From NCBI GenBank assembly GCA_034620365.1, contig JAQGEQ010000334.1:62001-126000 (forward strand): a stretch of DNA of 64,000 nt, in the 5' to 3' direction. Under the pieces are notes generated by a model, which saw only the letters and a list, made by a program, of their open reading frames with translations, did no database searches and was not told where the DNA came from. The stretch comes from Pegea sp. RAD2-039 (taxonomy: Eukaryota > Chordata > Thaliacea > Salpida > Salpidae). The number at the start of each line of letters is the position of its first letter. The stretch's first letter is position 1. Below are positions 49,601-60,569 of the stretch, one piece after another. A program made the translations under genes and the position numbers.

Positions 49601-50255
49601 CCAATACCACCCAGCAACAACCAATACCACGGAGCAACAACCATTAGCAGCAAGCAAAAATCACTTGCAACCAGCAACAAACCCTTTCAACCAGCAACAA
49701 CCACTGCAACCAGTAACAACCATTAGCAGGCAGCAACAAACACTATCACCCAGCAACAACCAATACCACCCAGCACCAACTATTACCAACCAGCAACCAC
49801 CACTAGTAGCCAGCAAAAACCATTAGAAACCAGCAACAACCACTAGTACCCAGCAACAACCAATAGCACACAGCAACAACCAATACCACCAAGCAACAAC
49901 CAATAGCAACCACTAGCAGCCTGCAACAACCAATAGCACCAAGCAACAACCAATACCAACAAGCAACAGCCATTAGCAGCCAAAAACAACCATTACCAAC
50001 CAGCAACAACCACTTCACAGCAGCAAAAACCACTTGCAGCCAGCAATAACCACTGCAACCAGCAACAACCATTAGCAGCCGGCAACAAACAATACCACCC
50101 AGCAACAACCACTGGCAGCCAGCAACAGCCAATACCACCCAGCACCAACAATTAGAAGCCAGCAACAACTATTACCAACCAGCAACAACCACTAGCAACC
50201 AGCAACAACCATTAGCGACTAGCAACAACCATTAGCAGCCAACAACAACCATTAC
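46661..50255. repeat. Minisatellite, 20-bp unit, about 180 copies
   Basis: The commonest unit is close to AGCAACAACCACTAGCAACC, with variants (ATTAGC, AATACCACC, ACTTCGAAG). Most units are 20 bp with occasional 10-bp or single-base shifts. Longer composite repeats are visible: a block with 'cagcaccaacctttagaaa' recurs at about 48113, 48473 and 49031, and a 130-bp direct repeat starts near 49311 and 49441. One strand has almost no T-rich or G-rich tracts and the other is G+T-rich. Because 20 is not a multiple of 3, each frame cycles every 60 bp. The plus strand is closed by frequent TAG. The minus strand gives long frames rich in Cys, Trp, Leu and Val that are simply translated repeat; they are not annotated as genes. 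Confidence 0.95.
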
Positions 50256-50298
50256 TGAAAAAAATAATAATTAATAATTATAAGAAATAATAATTATT

Positions 50299-50401
50299 TG
50301 AAAGAACTCACAATGGTGAATGGACATTCCAGTGTGATGTGTGTGGAAAAAGATTTTCTCAAAAGTCAACTGTTAATCGTCATAAAAACTCACTTTGTTA
50401 A
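50299..50401 (+). pseudogene. 3' remnant of a third C2H2 zinc-finger gene
   Basis: The frame begins inside a linker (THNGEWTF in place of THTGEKPF). It continues through one finger, [17 protein letters not shown], most like the last finger of the gene at 38552. A 2-bp deletion after the first His (CATGAAAAAACT became CATAAAAACT) shifts the frame, removes the second His and gives a TAA at 50399-50401. The N-terminus and earlier fingers are absent; the 44 bp before it are A-rich and then the minisatellite ends. It cannot make a working finger array. Confidence 0.85.
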
Positions 50402-50984
50402 ATTTGTCTAATAGATCTATTGCACAATTTTAATCAAGCCACATCTATTTTGTCATGAAAATACGTATAAGAGTCAAACTTGATTAAAATTCTACGTGAA
50501 TAACTTTTCAAAAAATAAATATTGTTATTCTTAAAACGCTAATTGAATTAAATTGCTTAAACAATTTTATTCAAATTATTTTTTAATGACTCTGAAGATT
50601 ACTTTCTTTAAAGATATGTGGTTAGTTCCTTCACTTTTTGTTCCTGAACTTTTAAAAGAAATTAAAAAATGCTTTTGACAGCGTGCTAGAGAAACAATTT
50701 TTGATCCTTAGGTTGTTCATTAGACTATAATAAGATAAGATTTTACAAAGTAAGTAAGTTCACACAATAATGTTTTGGTTAGTAATAGAGATAAATAAAG
50801 AAGGCTAATATAATATGATCAAATTTCTTTGATATTAAATGTAAAATTTACCAGCCTCATTATGGAGCTCTACCTAAGTCAAGAAAGATATTTTTTAGAA
50901 AAATCAGAAAATTTGAAGAAACAAATGTTGAGTTAACAGAAAACTTTCAAACCTTTTAATTCTATATTGTTAAGATACGTTTTT
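50402..50984 (+). other. 3' flank of the zinc-finger remnant
   Basis: It matches 39080-39640 and 58078-58550, including the AATAAA-containing stretch (about 50514). This shows the remnant is a piece of a genomic duplication, not a retrocopy. Confidence 0.7.
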
Positions 50985-51411
50985 TAAACATTTTATTTTG
51001 TAAGTTTTTAAAATTGTAAAATTAAGTTCATTAATTCATTAATTACTTAAAAATTTTATTAACGACTCTTAAAAAAATAATTTTCATTTTAAAAGTAAAT
51101 TACATCTTTAATTTATCATTTAGTTTGTCTTCCCATTTTATCACAATTAGGAATATATATACAAAAGAATTTTAAATGAAGGAAATAATTTCACTTCTCT
51201 GTAATTAGAGTTGTCGGAAAACAAAAACTTAAAATTATATCATGTATGACACTCATAGCAAACATAATTGACCGTCGTTCATCAAAATAATTTGAGAAAA
51301 TATATTGAGTTCGATTCTTTATACAACTGAATAATTCAGTTTTCAAATTAAACAAGAATACTTAAACAAATATCAAAAATAGCCTTAGTTTTCATAGGAA
51401 ACTAAAATTGT

Positions 51412-51443
51412 TATATTAACTTTTTTCAATTTTGTGTTTGTGG
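51412..51443 (+). promoter_or_regulatory. TATA/TTTGTGG core, 25-bp spacing
   Basis: TATATTAACT from 51412 and TTTGTGG from 51437. Confidence 0.45.
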
Positions 51444-52599
51444 GGTTTATACAAATAAAATTGAGTTTGCTAAAAGCCGAAAACATACTTTTCTAACTTT
51501 AATTTTTCTATTACTAATTATCAAAAAACAAAATATTTTTAATTGATACTTACCAAGTTTTTTAAAGAAATTTTTTTCTAGGATTGTTTATAATTTTCTA
51601 ATCGTGACTTCAAAAATCTTCCAAAATTTGGTAAACTTATTTTTCAAATCATCGATTAAAATTTTTTCAAGCGAAATTCATAAAATTACTCTGTTACATT
51701 TGATAAAGATTTGTTACTTCAAGTTTTTACAGCAACTAAAATATATTTTATCAAGAAATCGATAGATATTTTATTTTGATTGAATTATTTATTTGATATA
51801 TCTGCGAACATAGAATCTTTTTAAAGAATAAATTTAATGTACAACCCTTTCTCCGGAAAAATTATGATTGATGATAACTCAAGGTGCTTATAATTTTTCT
51901 TGTTTGTAAACCATTGAGTTCCAAATATTTTTTGCATGACTAAAGACATGTTAGAAACAGTTTATGGAAAGAATTCCATAAAAATGCTTGAATTTATGTT
52001 TAAACTTTTAAAATAAGAATAAATTTTGTAGAATTTCTTTTAACTAAAAGTACAATTCTCTAATGGCTAGTGCCACATTTTCAAATCAAATTGTATTTAA
52101 GAAAAGGTTTTTTGTCTTGAAATGATTTCTCAGTTTAAGAAGTCAAATGAAAGATCATAAATTTAACGTAAGGTTAACAGCAACAACTAGCAACTGTTCA
52201 AGTTTACAAATAATTTGACAGAAGTTTATGAAACAAAGTTTATTAAACTGATATGACAACAAACAATGAAAAGATAAAATAAAGTACCAACAGCGACAAA
52301 TTGCGGATGTAATGATTTACAAATAACTTGTTTGATTTTTAAGAAGCAAAATAACTTAAACTAAACCAAAAACAAACCAAAAACCAACTCATTTGGTTTT
52401 GTTATTAGCAAACCTTTCTATAGACAATCAAATCAGCCCTTTAAAAATTTGCTTATTATTTATGTTATTAATATTATATTTTTTTTTCTATTATTAGTGA
52501 TTAAAGGTGATATCTTAAGCAACGTTAAGTGTTTTATAGCTTGATATGTTTTGCTTATGTATCTACTTTCTAGAGTTCTATTATTTATATAATCTTTAA

Positions 52600-52713
52600 G
52601 TTGAAACTTATTCAAATTCAAAATATTAGTGAACATTTGGAAAACTTCAAAACTATCTTTTGCACCGCAATAATCATGTTATATCTTATTGCATTCTAAT
52701 TAAATGTTTGTGG
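52600..52713 (+). promoter_or_regulatory. TATA/TTTGTGG module, 64-bp class
   Basis: Inverted repeat from 52600 (right arm TTCAAA), TATATCTTAT from 52680, TTTGTGG from 52707 (27 bp). Confidence 0.5.
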
Positions 52714-52797
52714 GTTGAAATTTTAAAATCCTTACGTTTTACAAACTTTGATAAACTTTTAATTTTTAAAATTATTGAATTTTTGTTTGATTTTATT

Positions 52798-53031
52798 AAA
52801 ATAAAAATTTTATTAAAATTTTAAAAATAATTATATTACTAAAAAAAACATATTTTCGATTTATCGTAACTTTATTTTTTTCTGTTTTATCCCACAAATG
52901 TGAGACTAAAGCAGGCTTATTTATAACATTATTCTTACAAGTTAAAAGAAAGGTTAATATGATTGAGTATTATGAGCAAATTTAGAAACTGAAACATTCA
53001 GTTGAATTAAAAGCATAATGTTGAAGTTGAA
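52798..53031. repeat. Short copy of 25560-25780
   Basis: The segment carries a minus-strand module (52892-53003: TATAAAT from 52925, TTTGTGG from 52898, inverted repeat 52987-53003) and is fused to a copy of 28254-29171 at 53032. In the other location these two pieces lie 2.5 kb apart, so a deletion or template switch joined them. Confidence 0.65.
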
Positions 53032-53959
53032 TTTAAGATTCATTGTAAGCTGTATTACCTTCATTAAGTATTCTAGGAAAAATCTAAAACTTTTTAATTT
53101 TTCTAAAATATACTTTTTGCTGAGTATGTCTGCATTTTTAGTTTTTAAAACTTATTATTAAAGAAGTTAGCAAAGTTTTACACCTACTTTTAGTGGAAAA
53201 CTTATTTAGTTGTTTTAATTTAACAAAATATATTAGAAAATTATTTAACATCTTTACTTGATTTGATTTTCTTTTCAAATGTTCGATAATAACAAAACCA
53301 AAAGAGTTGTTTGCTTTTGTTTTTGTTTTTGGTTTAGTTTAATTTATTTTGTTTCTAAAAATCAAACAAGTTATCTGTAAATCACAACAGTCGCTAGCTG
53401 TCGCTGTTGGTACTTTATTTTAACTTTATTTTTATTTCTCAATCTGAAAAGCTATTTTAGAACAAATAAATTTTTTTAGTTACGATTCGATATGACTGTA
53501 GCACTTAGCTCTTATAAAATTGATTTTAGACTGTTTAACTACTTACGTTTGTACTGATAATCGTGTTACTGACAAATGAATTAAAGCTCATTAATAAATT
53601 ACCAGCCAAAGATATACTTGAACAAAGTTTAATAAAGTATTTAAAACAAATTAATAAAACTCCTACAATTGTCATGAACAATTGTGAGTTTCTTCGTATA
53701 GTTTGTAATTTGCTTTCTTGTTATATTAGAGACAAACTAAAATCGTAAAGGTATTTTGTTTTAGAATAGAAAGTTTATAAAATTTTATAATTTACATTTA
53801 TAAAGTGTAGTTTGTAATATTATATTACTTTTATTGTCTTTAGAAAAATTCCTTATAAAATTTAAAAATTATTTTTGTTGAGAACCACAAACTATTAAGA
53901 CATGAGACAAAGATTGAGACTATTTGACTTAGAAGATTTTAACATCAACGCATTCAACA
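53032..53959. repeat. Duplicated block, copy of 28254-29171
   Basis: Element B at 53385-53412 is intact. A TATA-less TTTGTGG variant lies near 53888. The 61-codon frame at 53563-53748 is not maintained in the sister copy. Confidence 0.75.
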
Positions 53960-55372
53960 TTTTGAAACTGATATACTCAGTTGAATTTCAAAACACAGAC
54001 ATTCTACAGATTGTTGATTTTGTTTATTATCATTTATTATTAAAGCCGGTTTCTAATTAGGTTAACAAGTACTTTGAGTGTAAAAAAGTCTGAATATTTT
54101 TTTCTGGTGGTTGTAATTGTTCATCTTTTTAACATACATGTAGTAAGAGATCAGATTTTATGATATTTTTAGACTCTTCGTTATCCTTATAAAACCTATT
54201 TTTTATTTAGTCGAAAAACGCTTTAACAGAATTTTCATCAAATTTATTTATTTTATGTATACATAATCTAATTTTTTATAAAAATAAAAGTTTAAAAATT
54301 CTTTTCCAGAAATGAATTTTGAATCAAATATAAATTCCGCTCTAATTTATGCTAAACAAATTTAAATAATAAAGAATAAAAAAAAATTTTGTAAATATTG
54401 GGTTGAAGTTTCTATTTAAATATGATTTACATTTTGATTAACGGTTAAATCTAAAGTAATGTCGATCAGAACAATTATTCTGAAAAATCATTTCAAAACC
54501 AGGATATTTTTCTTAAGTACGATTCGTTATTGAACTATGGAACTTAGCTCTTAAAAATTTGATTTTAGACTGTTTAACTGACAATGGTATTATTGACAAA
54601 TAAATTAAATCTCATTATTGTATTCCATTTCAAAAATATAGATTTTTAATTTTTAATATATTTTCAAAAACAAATTAATAATATCATTGCGCTTGTCATG
54701 AACAACTTCTATTACTAATGATTTGCGTCAATTTTTTTCGATTAATTATGTCTATTATTAAAAACAAATATTTGTTTAGAACTCAAGCGAAAACAGTTTT
54801 ACGAAATATATTGTTTACCTTTAAAGTGTACCTTTTGTAGATAATTCAACAAATGCACTATAAATGAGATATTAAAACACTTTTCATTTTGCTAGTAAAA
54901 ACTATAATAAAGAAATTGAAAATAAAGAATTCTTGTTATTCAATCATCATCAAATATATTTTTTATTTTGATATTAAGTGAAAGAAAAATTACAACTAAA
55001 AACATATATTTTCTGCTTTTAGTAAAATCAATTTTTCTTTGCGGTAACCCATAAATACTCTACTGAAATAAGTCAACATAACAATTTTAACCAAACAAGT
55101 TGTTTGTCCTTGGCTTAGTTTAATTTATTTTATTTCTAACATTTTATTCAAACAAATTATTTGTAATTCACAATATCCGCAAGCTGTCGCTGTTGGCACT
55201 TTATTTACCTTTTTTTTATTTAATTTCTTATTCTGAAAAATCAAAAAGTTTGCTTACTTTTATTCAACTTCAAATTAACCCAAGATCAAGCCCTTGAGCC
55301 TGGGTTTACCTATGAGTCCAAACATAAAATAGTTTATCATAACATATTTTCTTCGGACAAAACTGAGTTTTT
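53960..55372. repeat. Mosaic block related to 27610-28150 and 21690-22160
   Basis: It starts at a sharp junction within 'gcattcaacattttgaaact'. Element B is at 55170-55198. No coding region is found. Confidence 0.6.
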
Positions 55373-56001
55373 TAGTAATACTTTGTAGAGAGCTCAATGC
55401 CCTTGGCTAATTTCAATGCTTGTTTTACATACTAACTTTTCTAAGACATAGATTTGTGTTGAGTAGGTTTATATTATGAATTTTAAATTATTTATTCAAG
55501 AAATTAGCAAAACCGTACACCTACTGTGAGTCGAAAATTATTTTAATTGTTCTAATTTAAGAAAAAAAAGCAGCAATTAGTTTAAGAGCTTATGATGAAT
55601 GATTTTCCTTACACATGTTTGTTAACAGCAAAACAAACAGAGTTGGTTTTTGTATTTTTAAATTTAATATATTTTCTTTCTCAAAATACAAGCAAACATT
55701 TTTAAGCATTAACAATTGCTATCTGTTGCTGTTAAAAGTTCACTGAAACATTGTTATTTTTCGCTTTTTTTATTTCTTTTATTGATAAATTGTTTTTGTA
55801 TTACAAGATGGACTTTTCCTCACAACAGTTTAATAACAGGTTCTTGCGCTTAGCAATGTTAGAATTCAATTTAGACTACTTAATTACCTAATTTTGTACT
55901 GACTGTTTGTATAAGATTAAAAGTTTTTAGTAATAAGTAAATAATATTATTACACTTGTCATAAACAGCTTCTGTTATCTCTGATTTGTATGTACTATTA
56001 T
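55373..56001. repeat. Duplicated block, copy of 22184-22817
   Basis: A diverged element B lies at 55709-55736. Several small indels destroy the frame seen at 22527-22742. Confidence 0.75.
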
Positions 56002-56949
56002 ATAATTTTGAATTATCAGTAAATAAAGAATTTCGGATTATTGTTTTTCAAGATATTTCTAGAGATTTTATTCAACAGCTTAACTGACAAAATGTTCGAC
56101 TACTGATTGTTGTTTATTACAGACAGAAACGCTTTCAAATAACATTATTTAAACAAAATTAAAATTAGGAAAATTATTTTTTACTTTGATTACTTGGGAT
56201 AGTTGTAAGCTTTTATGTTATATTGAATTTCATTCTTTTTTAATAGAGGTAAAATACATTTAATATATTCATCTCTTCTTTTAATAAAAAAAAATTTTAT
56301 GTGAGTTTCTTAATATAGTTTGCAAATTGCTTTCTAGTTATATTAGAGATAAAACATTCTATTTGAAAAAGTTCAAGTCTATAAATAAATAAACTATAAT
56401 CTTAATTGTATTGTGTATTGAAAGAGAAAGTTTAGAAAATCTTAAAATAACATTTTTAAGAAGAATAATTTTAATATTATATTACATGTATTGTCCGTAA
56501 GAAATTTCCTAGTAAAATTTAAAAGTTATTTCTGTTGAAAACATTAACTAAAGACTGAGATTACTCAATTGAGTATGAGAGAATTTGTATGAAGTCGGTT
56601 TGACAGAATTCATCTGTATACTCTGAAGTGTATTGTCTCGCTAATTGTACATTTATACATTATAGTGTTCACTTTCATAAAAGATGTTAAGTATCCAAAC
56701 CAAAACGTTCCAATTTATTTATAATCCAGATATAATAATTCATCACAAGTAATATGTATATCGCTTGCTTTTTGAAATGAAAAAATCATTCAAAAAGAAT
56801 GTGAATTGTTGTTTCAGAGAATTAAATCAAAATAAGCTATATGTTATATTATAAATGATTTTACAGCAGAAAACATTTACAAAAATCAAATCAAATTATC
56901 AATTCAAGAAAGTAAAAATATAAACGTGTTGAAAAGCTTTTCCTTATTT
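56002..56949. other. A+T-rich segment, partly related to 9690-10130
   Basis: The stretch 56090-56570 shows a worn copy of the 'gattgttgttt...acttgggatagttgtaa' repeat and a degraded TTTGTGG remnant near 56540. The rest, up to the zinc-finger 5' flank, shows nothing I recognise. Confidence 0.45.
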
Positions 56950-57324
56950 ATAGATATTGTTAAAAGCTTTCTTTGATTTTCCAGTGAGAAGATTTACTTT
57001 TGAAAACAGAGTGCAAACTATACTCTACATTGTTTAATTTGTGTTTATTTTGTATTAGTTTTACTTTTGTTTGTTATTACTTGATTAACATTTAACTATT
57101 TAGTAGAACGCTTAAAAGATATTGTATTGTTGTTTTTAAAATAATTTTACAAACTTGCAACATATTGTTAAAAAAACAATTGAAGAATAAGCCTACTTGT
57201 GTATTCAACTGTTTTTAAATTTCATAGTTTTAAAACTTTCAAATAAATTTTCTTCATAGGAACAACTTTCAGTTTTCTTCTTAAAAGAACATAGGGATTT
57301 TGAAAAATTTACGTTTTCTTTAAT
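56950..57324 (+). promoter_or_regulatory. Conserved 5' flank of the second zinc-finger gene
   Basis: It aligns with 38150-38551. The shared 'agggattttgaaaaattta' just before the ATG suggests a common 5' UTR and start codon. Confidence 0.5.
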
Positions 57325-58077
57325 ATGGATGAGAGACAAAACAATGGATTCAATCAGAAAAGAAAAACATCAAACTTAAATGTGGAATATCCTAAGCAGA
57401 GACTGATGTGGTATCGTAAGAAGATTACTGACCAGCATAATTTGCAAACTATGCGAGAAGAAAAGGAACATAAAAAGAAAAATCTAATATCTCAAGGTAG
57501 CACAGAGGCTAAATTTGAATGTTTTGTATGTGAGAAAAGATTTAAGTTTGAATCAAATCTGAAGTCTCATGAAAGAGCTCACACTGGTGAAAAGCCTTTC
57601 GAGTGTGCTGTTTGCCTGCGATGCTTTTCTCATAAGTCAACCCTTAACAGTCATAAAAAAACTCATACTGGTGAAAAGCCCTTCCAGTGTAATATATGCC
57701 TTCGATATTTTTCTCGAAAATCATCTCTTGCTTATCATGAAAGAACTCACACCGGTGAAATGCCTTTCCAGTGTGATTTGTGTAGAAAAAGATTTTCTCT
57801 GAAATCAACTATGGATAGACATGAAAGAACTCACACCGGTGAAAGGCCTTTTCTGTGTGATGTGTGTGGAAAAAGATTTTCTCAGAAGTCAACTTTGTAT
57901 AGCCATGAAAGGACTCACACCGGTAAAAAGCCATTCCAGTGTGGCGTGTGTAGAAAAAGATTTTCTCAGAAGTCAAATGTTAATCGTCATGAAAAAACAC
58001 ACTTTATTAAATCTGTTCAATATATCATTTGCACAATTTTAAACAAAACACATCTATTTTGTCATGAAAGTACGTAA
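57325..58077 (+). CDS. C2H2 zinc-finger protein, six fingers
   Basis: An intronless frame of 250 residues, paralogous to 38552-39079. The basic N-terminus (1-63) contains the same VEYPKQRLMWYRK motif. Six fingers have Cys/Cys/His/His at 66/69/82/86, 94/97/110/114, 122/125/138/142, 150/153/166/170, 178/181/194/198 and 206/209/222/226. Linkers are TGEKP, TGEKP, TGEMP, TGERP and TGKKP. Helix positions -1, 2, 3, 6 read FSNS, HSTS, RSSY, LSTR, QSTS and QSNR. These differ from the four-finger paralogue at -1 of finger 1 and at 6 of fingers 2 and 3, so DNA preference may have changed. It is probably a nuclear DNA-binding protein; the target is unknown. The C-terminus runs about 20 residues past the point where the paralogue stops, because TGA there is CAA here; this tail is translated former 3' UTR. 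Confidence 0.92.
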   Translation: MDERQNNGFNQKRKTSNLNVEYPKQRLMWYRKKITDQHNLQTMREEKEHKKKNLISQGSTEAKFECFVCEKRFKFESNLKSHERAHTGEKPFECAVCLRCFSHKSTLNSHKKTHTGEKPFQCNICLRYFSRKSSLAYHERTHTGEMPFQCDLCRKRFSLKSTMDRHERTHTGERPFLCDVCGKRFSQKSTLYSHERTHTGKKPFQCGVCRKRFSQKSNVNRHEKTHFIKSVQYIICTILNKTHLFCHEST

Positions 58078-58550
58078 AAGAGTCAAACTTGATTAGAATT
58101 TTTCGTGAATAACTTTGTTAAAAATAAACATTCTTATTCATAAAACGCCAATTTGATTAAGATCCGTAAACGATTTATTCAAATTATTTTTCAACGATTC
58201 TGAAGATTACTTTTTTTAAAGTAGTGTGGTTAGTTCCTTCACTTTTTGTTCCTGAACTTTTAAAAGAATTTTTAAAAATACTTTTGACAGCGGTATGTAC
58301 AAACAATGTTTGATCGTTTTGTTTTCCATTAGACTATGATAAGATAAAATTTTACAAAGTAAGTTCACACAGAAAATTTTTTGGTTAGTAATAGAGATAC
58401 CTAAGGAAGTTTAATATAAGATGATCCAATTTTTTTGATATCAAATCTAAAATTTACCAACCTCATTATGGAGCTCTACCTAAGTCAAGAAAGATAAGAT
58501 AAATTTTTGAAAAGTCAGAAAAGTATTTAAACAAATTTCGAGTTAAAAGA
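58078..58550 (+). other. 3' flank of the second zinc-finger gene
   Basis: AATAAA lies at 58123-58128, about 45 bp after the stop. Similarity to 39100-39620 stops near 58550, which marks the end of the duplicated unit here. Confidence 0.6.
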
Positions 58551-58984
58551 AAACTTGTAAACTTCTTAAATGTTATGTCATTCTAAACATAGAAGCAAAA
58601 ATTTTTATATTATATGTTTTCTAACAATATATTTACTAATCATTTAAATTTTATAACCGCTAAACTTGCTAGCACAAAATTGATGTCGAATTTTTGTTGT
58701 TTATAATGAGGAAGATTATGTATTTTAATAAACTTAATTATTTTTGTGTCTGTTTTTATAAGTAAAATAAGAAAATTACCAAATTTTGTGAATCACAAAA
58801 GTCAAATAAGCTACTTTTAATATAAAACAGACATTAAGTTGTTAACCTTTATATAAAATCTTATGGCTATTTACTATTACAAAATCGACTCTTTGTTTAA
58901 AAAAATCCTAAAGAGAGTTAATCTAAGCTTTAAAAAGTCACTTTAAAAGTTACTTTTAAATATATTTGGTTACTAATTAAGTTT
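58551..58984. other. A+T-rich segment with H-like stretch
   Basis: It resembles 8160-8430 and 22900-23040 ('aaaatcgact' to 'gagagttaatctaagc'). No coding region is found. Confidence 0.45.
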
Positions 58985-60250
58985 CAAAATATTATTTAAT
59001 AAAAAGTTTTAATCCAGAAGTTGAATATCAAGTTGAGTTTAAGAAAATTAGATTTAGCATTATGACCATATATCTTCTTGGTAATTTTAATTGAAGTTAA
59101 TTGAAAATTATTAAATTCCAAATTCGTTCAAAGCTATTTAATTATGAGAAATGGAGTATAGTGTTTGCATAATAGTGTTTGTATAATAAAGTTTGTGGTG
59201 TAAACTGGTAAATAATTGAATTCGTTAATAATCATCTATTCCGAACTCAATACCCTTGGATGATTTCAACTTTCTTTTATTTTTTAACATATAAAAAATA
59301 TATTATTTTTACTGAGTAAGAGTACTTTTTAAATTTTATAAAAATTACTAATGAAATTAGCAAAATTCTACAGCTATTGCGCGCGGAAACTTATTTTCAT
59401 CGTTTATATTATCATAAATATGCTAATCCTAGTGAAGATAAACGGAAATGTTTTTTTATAAATAGTAAGTATTACATAATTTAGACAAAATATTATTACT
59501 TAAAAAAGTCTTTAAACTCTTACGCAATTTTATTTTATACTTATTTAAACAATGAAGTGCTTCACCAGCTGCATCCATTGCGATGTAATGTGAGCTCACC
59601 CGATAAACTTACTCGTTGAAAGTGAAATTATTACTCAACATCTGATTTCAACTTTAATAAGACAAGAAGTACTTCATTACATTTACTGCTCATTAACAAA
59701 TACATTCTTTTCAAACTTTTTTATAGGAAACAAATATTACTTTTTACATACAACATTTACTAAGAAATTGTCGTTTCTTTGGTTGGTAAGTATAAATAGA
59801 AAATTATAATTGAATCTAAAAAATAATACGAATAAATAAAAACTTTATTTTTAAATGTTTTTTTAAGAACTTTACTTTTTTCTGTTTTAACCCACAAATA
59901 TGAGACCAAAACAGGTTTATATATAACATTATGTTTCCCAGGTTAAGCTTACGTGTATCATTTCTCTTATCATAAATCCATTTGGAAACTGATACATTCA
60001 TTTGAATTTAAAAGCATAGTTTTTATACAGAATGTTTGTTTTGATGAATTTCAATTATTAGGGAAGTCGCTTACTTAGTCCTGATTTTTTTCAATTGACA
60101 TCAAAGCTGCCAAATCTTGTTTCATTATTTTTTAAAAGCTGATCATTTCAGTTGAATTAAAAGCTATCTATTCAACAGGTTGTTGGTGTTGTAGATAATT
60201 AATTATCAATAAAGTCGTTTCTAACGAGATTGGTAATTGGTGAAAGTGAA
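58985..60250. repeat. Duplicated block, copy of 820-2100
   Basis: The order is the same: plus-strand TTTGTGG from 59192 (its TATA is lost, TTGCATAATA at the expected place), element D at 59524-59600, minus-strand module at 59892-60003 and the TAATTA palindrome near 60190. No coding region is found. Confidence 0.7.
59892..60003 (-). promoter_or_regulatory. TATA/TTTGTGG module, minus strand
   Basis: TATATATAAA from 59925, TTTGTGG from 59898 (27 bp). The inverted repeat from 59987 has one damaged arm (TCATTT). Confidence 0.55.
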
Positions 60251-60496
60251 GGAATTGTCTTTTTGTGCTTGTTTTCTGGTGCTTGTCTTTCTGAATTGTC
60301 ATTCTTTTGGTGGTTGTTTTTGTTTATTTTTTCAACTTACATAAAACTTAAAGAGGAAAAAAATGCTGTTCTTGAGTTTTGAAAAGAATTTTTAAAAAAT
60401 GCTTTGAAACCACGTTCGAAAAACAATTTTTGATCATTTGATTTTTCTGAAAGTTCTGATATAATTTGTACTATTAAAAAGTATTGTCATTCTACA
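60251..60496. other. Tail of block related to 3490-3720
   Basis: It contains the 'gtctttttgtgcttgttttc' stretch also seen at 3510 and 17280. No coding region is found. Confidence 0.45.
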
Positions 60497-60569
60497 GCAT
60501 TTGTGTTTCGGTGGTAGATTTCTCGCCTACCAAGCTGCAGGGGCAGGTTGGATTCCCACCGAGGTAGAT
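60497..60569 (+). pseudogene. tRNA-Gly-like sequence, degenerate
   Basis: An A box (about 60511-60523, TGGTAGATTTCTC) and a B box (about 60547-60557, GGTTGGATTCC) stand about as far apart as in a tRNA, and the whole resembles animal tRNA-Gly(GCC). The anticodon position reads ACC rather than GCC. The anticodon and T stems have mismatches, and the 3' side does not pair with the 5' GCATTTG. It is therefore a tRNA pseudogene or the head of a tRNA-derived SINE, not a working tRNA gene. Confidence 0.7.

Larger units (their letters stand above)
50985..52797. repeat. Duplicated block, copy of 18475-20280
   Basis: It is almost identical to the other copy. It contains a TATA/TTTGTGG core at 51412-51443, reverse element B at 52176-52199 and 52286-52312, and a plus-strand module at 52600-52713. 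In the first element B both CG sites are CA, which makes it read 'cagcaacaactagcaac', close to the minisatellite unit. Confidence 0.85.

Noticed and set aside
46690..50168. Long minus-strand frames rich in Cys, Trp, Leu and Val
   Set aside because: They are the translated minisatellite. All three frames give the same composition because a 20-bp unit cycles through frames, and the length reflects the absence of stop triplets in the unit, not selection.
46661..50255. CRISPR-like array
   Set aside because: There are no unique spacers between constant repeats. Units are contiguous and degenerate, as in a minisatellite, and the genome is eukaryotic.
53563..53748. 61-codon frame
   Set aside because: It lies in a duplicated non-coding block and is broken in the copy at 28780-28970.
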